Below, in pieces: positions 58,441 to 64,000 of a DNA stretch of 64,000 nt (position 1 is its first letter; each line of letters begins with the position of its first letter). Source of the DNA: Dryococelus australis (Eukaryota; Arthropoda; Insecta; Phasmatodea; Phasmatidae). Below the pieces are notes generated by a model, which was not told the origin of the DNA, did no database searches, and saw only the letters and a program-made list of their open reading frames with translations. The stretch spans positions 231,313,178 through 231,377,177 of the forward strand of contig CM057009.1 of assembly GCA_029891345.1 (NCBI GenBank). The letters run 5' to 3'. Made by a program: the position numbers and the translations under genes.

Positions 58441-59104
58441 TGCATATTTCTGTGTGTACAGGCCCCACATTTTCACAAAAAAAAAAGTGAGGTGCCGTTT
58501 GTTTATGAGATATTGGCATTAAAAGAAAATTTTACCCCCCAAACATGTTTAGAAATTTGTCAAAGTACAGTACATTTTAATGTTTTAACTTAGTTTAAAA
58601 AAAAACTTTTCACTCATGCAATAATTTGTTCACTCGCGTTCATAAATAAACCAACCATCCTGCATGCTTAAAATGTAAACATTTTGGAGCTTGGCAATGG
58701 ATGCCGTACATGAGAAAATAATTTCACTGCTGTATAAGAGAAAGATATCTTATGTAGTTTGCACGCCCGCTATGCCACAAATACACATTGATGGACGCCA
58801 TTTTGTTTAACATGTTGCCATAGTTTTGCTTTCTCAAGTCACGTTACCGTCTATGAAATAGTAATTGCGCGACATATATGTGTAAACATACGAACATAAT
58901 ACAAATTTTCTGCCACAAATGTTTTGTGGGGGAGAAATTAATTCTGAATTTACTATGTTTGCACGGAACTGAGACTTAACAATATTTACAAGAATACAAA
59001 AATTCAGTGCGGCCTATACTTAAAATATTAATTATCCCTGATTTTTCATCAAAAACTTCTGGTGTGGCCTATACACGCACGCGGCGTATACATGCCACAA
59101 TACG
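58441..59104. repeat. MITE-B copy 2
   Basis: 664 bp flanked by TA. The left end is TGCATATTTCTGTGTGTACA, and the right end read inward is CGTATTGTGGCATGTATACG. It aligns in the same orientation with 45939-46711. It has no coding potential. Confidence 0.6.
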
Positions 59105-59298
59105 TATAACATGGTCTCAAGTGGAGAATTTTCATCTCACTGTGCTCTTGGTGGCAATAATATTAGGAAACACTCTTGCGTTTTAATTTTTGTTTCTCAT
59201 ATTTCTGCACAATAATGGTGACCTGGAAAAACAAACAAAAGGGAAGGACTTTGGTTAGACAGATTCACGAACTAGGATGTCACTGGCATATTGCAACA

Positions 59299-59317
59299 TT
59301 GGTGTCAGAAGTGGGAT
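59299..59317 (+). other. Orphan primer-binding site, tRNA-Leu type
   Basis: TGGTGTCAGAAGTGGGAT at 59300-59317 appears to be an exact complement of the usual 3' end of a tRNA-Leu (ATCCCACTTCTGACACCA, as I recall it). It follows GCAACAT, so an LTR could end at CA 59298. No gag or pol is recognised downstream, so this seems to be the 5' stump of another LTR element on the plus strand. Confidence 0.5.
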
Positions 59318-62300
59318 GGAGGCATTTACATGTAAATAGAGTTAGGTAATAGACTAGCAATTAGCAATATAAAAAAATAATTAATTATTACAGCTGTAGG
59401 CTGTGCAGTCATTGTGGTAAATGGTAACGCTAAGAATTTCTGCTGATCTGGAAGTACTGCTAGTATTAACTAAGAGGCTAAGTAGCCAAGTGAGCGTAAG
59501 TGTGAATAGTTTAAAACAAGATATAAGCAGTTAAATAGCATTGTAAACAGTATTTACGTTAACAGTAAAATACGTTTATAAAAAGCCATACAACTAATGT
59601 AAGTGAAAGTAGTAAAAATTAGTACAGAACTAACGGCTTGAAACTGTCAATGTTAAAAACAAGAAGCAAAACTTCACACAGGAGCCCAAGTTAGTATGTT
59701 ACCTTTGAACACATTCAAAAAGTTTAATTAACAGGTTATGGTTGATACCACTAATATCAAGTGAAACTCATACGAAAATGTGACGGTGGCAGCACCATCG
59801 CACTTGTTTCGTCATTATGGACTTGGGAAGACTAGAGCCATGCGGCCTTCTCTTTACTGACCTCGACGATTCCCCTCCTATATCCTCTCTGTGTCCCAGC
59901 CCCCCCCCCCCCCCAGCCCCTCAAACTCACTTCCTCGACATTGTCACAAGTTAATCAAATGTTGTAACACTTCGGTCACACACTTGATTTCTTGCCGTCT
60001 TGTTGTGTACCCTTACCTGCAACTTATATTGTCGTCTTGGGTTGACGACAATGTCAAAATGGGACTCGACACATAATTGATACGGATTAATGGCTCACCT
60101 TCATTATGTTTTACGCCAGCCACACTATAGTTATTTGTAATGATACTGGAAGGATATTGCCGTATTGGAGAGGAAAAACTTATAGGAAAGTCGAGAATGG
60201 ATTGTGCTGGTTGACTGGCTTTTTATAGTTTTTTGGTGTGTGTCATGAGCGCTAGTTAGTTGGGTACTGCACCTCTAATGTTTATTTTAAATTCCTTATG
60301 GCAGCTCTTTGAAATTCTATTCAGGTTGTTATGTTTAATATGTGGTCCTTGTTTGATGTTTGTGTTGTTAGTAGTTTTGGTGTGGTTTGCCGTGCCCCAT
60401 TCGTCTGGCCCGAGGCGATTTCTTAGAGTTGTGTGTTACACAGTCTCGGCTTACTGACGAGTTTTTAATCATCAGGGGTTTGTAAGTTTTATGTGAACAA
60501 GTACTTTTTTCGGGATGAAATGCATACTAATATTTCAGCTGCTGCTCGTTCTGTAAATTTTACGACAGTTTTATCCTAATGTCTTGCATTACCTTTATTT
60601 TAAGGTGTAATATTGATACAGTATCTCCAGGTTCCATCTATTATGGCTTAGTATTAAAGGGCATGAAATCATACTAGAAGATTTGCAGCATTTTTTGGGC
60701 TGTATGAGTTTCAAATTTTTATTCTTTATTAAAACTATATTGGGCATAAGGTGGCTCAGTAAACTTGGCAGGTTTATTCGAATTTGATTGTGCAAGGTTT
60801 TAAGGTGCATTCACGCACTGTCTGTGAGAGGCAATCATACATGCTAGAAATGATCATCACACATTTTTTGTTCTTTAATATTAATTTTAATACTTGACAC
60901 ATCATTGCATAGGCGTGATGAAATTTTGAATGAGAAATGTTTTTAGTGTGGGTTCACGGTGCTGTGCTAAACACCTTAATTACTGATCTTATTAGTTTTA
61001 ATTACGGCTGATCGGTCAACCGAATTTTCGGTTTGGTCCGGTCATTTTTACAAAAACCGAAACCGACCCGATTGCTAAGAAAAATCGAACAGTTGGGTTT
61101 TTCTTGCACCATACAAAGTTAAAACTAACAATTTATTAACAATTTACCAAATATTGACGCTTTTACTTATATTACGGTTGTAGCATATGTGTGGCATTAT
61201 ATTTAAAATATTACTACTTAGGTGTTGTTGTGTTAAAATCATCCTAAACAGTTCCCCGGGATAAAGAGGTTATGGTTTCCCAATAAACCATGCATTGCCA
61301 ATACAGGAATACTGTTTTATTGTGTCTGATTTTATTTAATTCTGTTAAACGTGGTTATATATTCAAATTGTGTACACAGATGTTCGTAACGTACTAACAA
61401 AACATGTAAACAGTTCCCTTGAAAATATTTAACAAGTAAATATGATACTAAATAGCCAATGCTGCCACACTTGCTCCTGCAGTTTTCTCTTTCCAGTGAA
61501 CGGGTACTGACTCAAGTTTTGTTCATTGTACAGACACAATACTGTACAGGATCATTTTTTCTTGTTAAGTTTCTCTGCTTGCTGACTGCTTGTCATTTTC
61601 TTTAGAACACCAATCAATTTAGGTTTAACCACTACGTTTTTCAACAGCCTGATTATAAACCCGCCATGGCCTCGCTGTTGTGAAAGGCAGTGTGTTTCAT
61701 TGCCTGCAACAGACGCTGTAGCATGAAACTTACCCAGTTCGTGACGGTGTGAAGTTGGGGTACCCTCCCATGTCTTCTAATACTGAAATGTTACCTAAGC
61801 AATTGCTGTGTGATGAAAGAATAGTTATGATTGAAATATGCTTCCACTGCAAACATGCGATGTGCAGGTGACCACCACTCCATGCTTACTGACAATGATA
61901 TCACTAGCCGGACAGGTCTGGCCATGTCACGCCATCCACATCCCAAGGTAACACGAGTACTATGCGAGTCAAATTGGTAGGTGAATGCTGGAACACCCAG
62001 GACTTAATGATATATCTGAGGGTTTATACACGTTTGAAGTCAGTTGGAGTGCCCAACTGTATTTTCAACAAAATAAATAAAAGAATGGTATGTAACACAC
62101 ATCTCTTTGTTACCCACCCATATCACATGAACCATAGCTACTATTGTTCAAATTATTGAGATGGGGGAGAGGTCGCACAAAGTAGGCTTGCATGACCAAG
62201 GTTATATAAACAGCCAATTTTAAGATAAGCAATTCTTCCTTGTACATAAAAGCCTACTTGGGTGCACTGTAGCTTCCCAAACAATATTGACGAAAACAGC

Positions 62301-64000
62301 ATACTATTGTGTTAATGGAGGACAAAAGATCATTAGATGATGCCACAGATTATGTTGATTGAGCATTGGAAACAATATGGTCCATCACACCACTCAAATT
62401 GCCAATGGCAGTACGTGCACAACACTAAAAACAAGAACAAAATTTGTTTGAAAATGTAAAATTACTCAGTTTACCTGCTATATCTATACTTCCATAGTGC
62501 ATTACAATAACTCATGTGGCGTATTTAATCAATTCCAAGCTGCAAATTTTTTTAGAAAATATTTTTGAATAGCAAGGATGCGGCTTAGAATTAAGTACCA
62601 TCAACTTTACTATTTATTTAAATGATTATTTTTAGTTGCTATGGCCATGCCATTCATAGTATATATCTTAATAAATTAAAACAATAATTTTCAGATTTTA
62701 AAAATAACCTAGACAAGTTTTAAAAAAATTCAAAGAAGATCCTGAATAAAATGATTTAAGTAAGGTGTAAGCACTACATGAAATTGGTCACAGAAGTTAC
62801 TTGTTGTACAGGCAGAATAGTATGCAAAACATGAAGATTTTTTTTACAGTAACTTCAAAACAAAACATACTGCATTTATGCTCCGTAACATGAAAAACAT
62901 CCTCCAGAAAACAATGGAAATCATGGTAGCTGATCAGGCCGATGTACATCTGCGAAAACTGGATCTAGGTTGATGAGCTGTATCTTTACTTGTAATGAAC
63001 AGCTGTTATCTAGCAGAAAACCTAGCAACTGCTTGAGGAGTAACATCACTGCCATCTAGCAGCAAGCATAGTAACTGCACATTGGAGTAACAGCTCAACT
63101 ATCTAGCAGATCATGCACCAATTACATTCTGACGAAATAGTGCGATCATCGATCACATTATTGTAAAATTTCATGAGATTATACTGCTTACTGAAAGTAG
63201 TTTACAGATAATTTTTAAATGAAAGCAATCTGTGAATGGTATACCTAAAAAATTTGAATTTGACACCCTTCATTCATTCAGCCCTTCACTTAGAACTAAG
63301 CAAAGATGCTTTGCTACAAGAAACCACGACCCCAAGGTCGCACCAAACAGCAGAAAAACCCTTAAGGGAGAAATTTATTTATTTAGCTTCCACTTGTACA
63401 CAACAAATGTGATGGGAATTGTCATAAAGATAAACATGAATATATATATAAGATACAAAAATTACATAGAAAAGTCTGAAAAAACATTACAATATAATCA
63501 TTATTAAAATATAAACATAGTAACTTACAATAACTTATTGATTATAATGCACAATACTAAAAACATTACACAGCTGCAAATTTTTATAGCACATTATGTT
63601 TGCTAAACATATTCATCTATACTTAAATATGCATTTTCTAAGATATATTTTTTTAAGCAACTTCTTGAAAACAGATGACTTGATGTCCTTCAAAGGCTGT
63701 TTCAGTGTTGTTGGTAGTTTATTAATAAATTTTACTGATGCAAGGAATGGGCTTTGTTCAAATTTCTTTGTTTGGTGCTCTGTAGTAGGAATGTCTTTCT
63801 TTCATCTTGTGTTGTAAGAATGTATATCCTTGTTTATGCAATCATTTAAGTTAGTTAATGCAAAAATAATAATGTTGTAAATGTATATGCTATGAAGTAC
63901 AATAAATATATGTTTATAAAGTTGCAGTATTGTGATGAATAAACAAGCAATTGCAGAGAGTGGGTCCACCTAAGAGTATTTTAATCACTATTGTGAAAAT
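59318..64000. other. Right-hand non-coding region
   Basis: No gene recognised; it is probably still inside the PSMD6 intron or beyond. A run of 15 C lies at 59900-59914. 61010-61110 contains a self-complementary GGTCAACCGAATTTTCGG-type block like the subterminal part of some hAT elements. A GTAACA..ATCTAGCAG motif repeats about every 46 bp at 63005-63110. AT-rich simple sequence is near 63440-63460. Confidence 0.35.

Noticed and set aside
1-64000. CRISPR arrays, bacterial operons, rRNA genes, intact tRNA genes
   Set aside because: No regularly spaced identical repeats, no ribosomal sequence and no tRNA with a closed acceptor stem were seen; the splice site and element types show eukaryotic DNA.
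1-64000. LINE or BEL/Pao elements
   Set aside because: I found no LINE-type endonuclease or RT blocks and no Pao-type motifs; all RT sequence seen belongs to the copia and gypsy elements listed.

Overview
This is AT-rich eukaryotic (metazoan) DNA dominated by layered, decayed transposable elements. There are no operons, ribosome-binding sites or long intact genes. The only host gene segment I can name is the last coding exon of the 26S proteasome lid subunit PSMD6/Rpn7 on the minus strand (54684-54858), with a clear 3' splice site. The transposon mix (Ty1/copia, several Ty3/gypsy, ZMYM1-like hAT, Tigger/pogo, Tc1, a tRNA-derived SINE, MITEs) suggests an arthropod with a large repeat-rich genome. 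That placement is an inference; no species-specific marker is present.

Layout. 1-1075: plus-strand gypsy integrase remnant. 1076-8954: mostly non-coding, with one LTR-like block near 3473-4001. 8955-25650: a nested complex. Two direct repeats of 2.2-2.3 kb (8955-11166 and 23321-25650) are read as the LTRs of an old minus-strand gypsy-like element (G1). G1 keeps a PBS-like site, gag, a protease remnant and the tail of pol. Inside it lie a tRNA-derived SINE (about 11410-11690) and a ZMYM1/DUF4371-type hAT transposase relic (about 13900-20150). A 4.28 kb Ty1/copia element (14120-18397) with 176/178 bp LTRs, a copia-type PBS and a GATTC target duplication splits that relic. 26419-35693: a minus-strand gypsy element (G2) with both LTRs, a matching target duplication, PBS, gag, protease, RT and integrase, but no RNase H. 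37808-38066: a THAP-like zinc finger remnant. 25839-26121, 38067-38300 and 39490-39911: three copies of one small TIR element (MITE-A). About 40960-41410: a mariner/IS630-like transposase fragment. 43164-43835: a truncated gypsy LTR with PBS. 45797-48861: a Tigger/pogo element bounded by 20 bp TIRs and TA, with a second MITE (MITE-B) nested inside. 51013-52716: a short hAT element. 54684-54858: PSMD6 exon. 56384-57417: a 1.03 kb Tc1 element. 57500-58130: a degenerate tandem array of about 138 bp units. 58441-59104: a second MITE-B copy. 59300-59317: an orphan PBS that looks complementary to tRNA-Leu. The right end is non-coding.

Nesting gives a relative history. G1 is old (LTRs differ substantially). 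The hAT gene lies inside G1's span, and copia then inserted into the hAT gene (copia LTRs about 90% alike by eye). MITE-B inserted into Tigger. Every transposase, polymerase and integrase frame shows stops, frameshifts or lost catalytic residues, so none looks autonomous. I found no convincing new multi-gene system. The most unusual observations are the three-level nest, antiparallel open frames kept in both G1 LTRs, the RNase H deletion in G2, and the tandem array abutting the Tc1 element. All alignments and identities are by eye.
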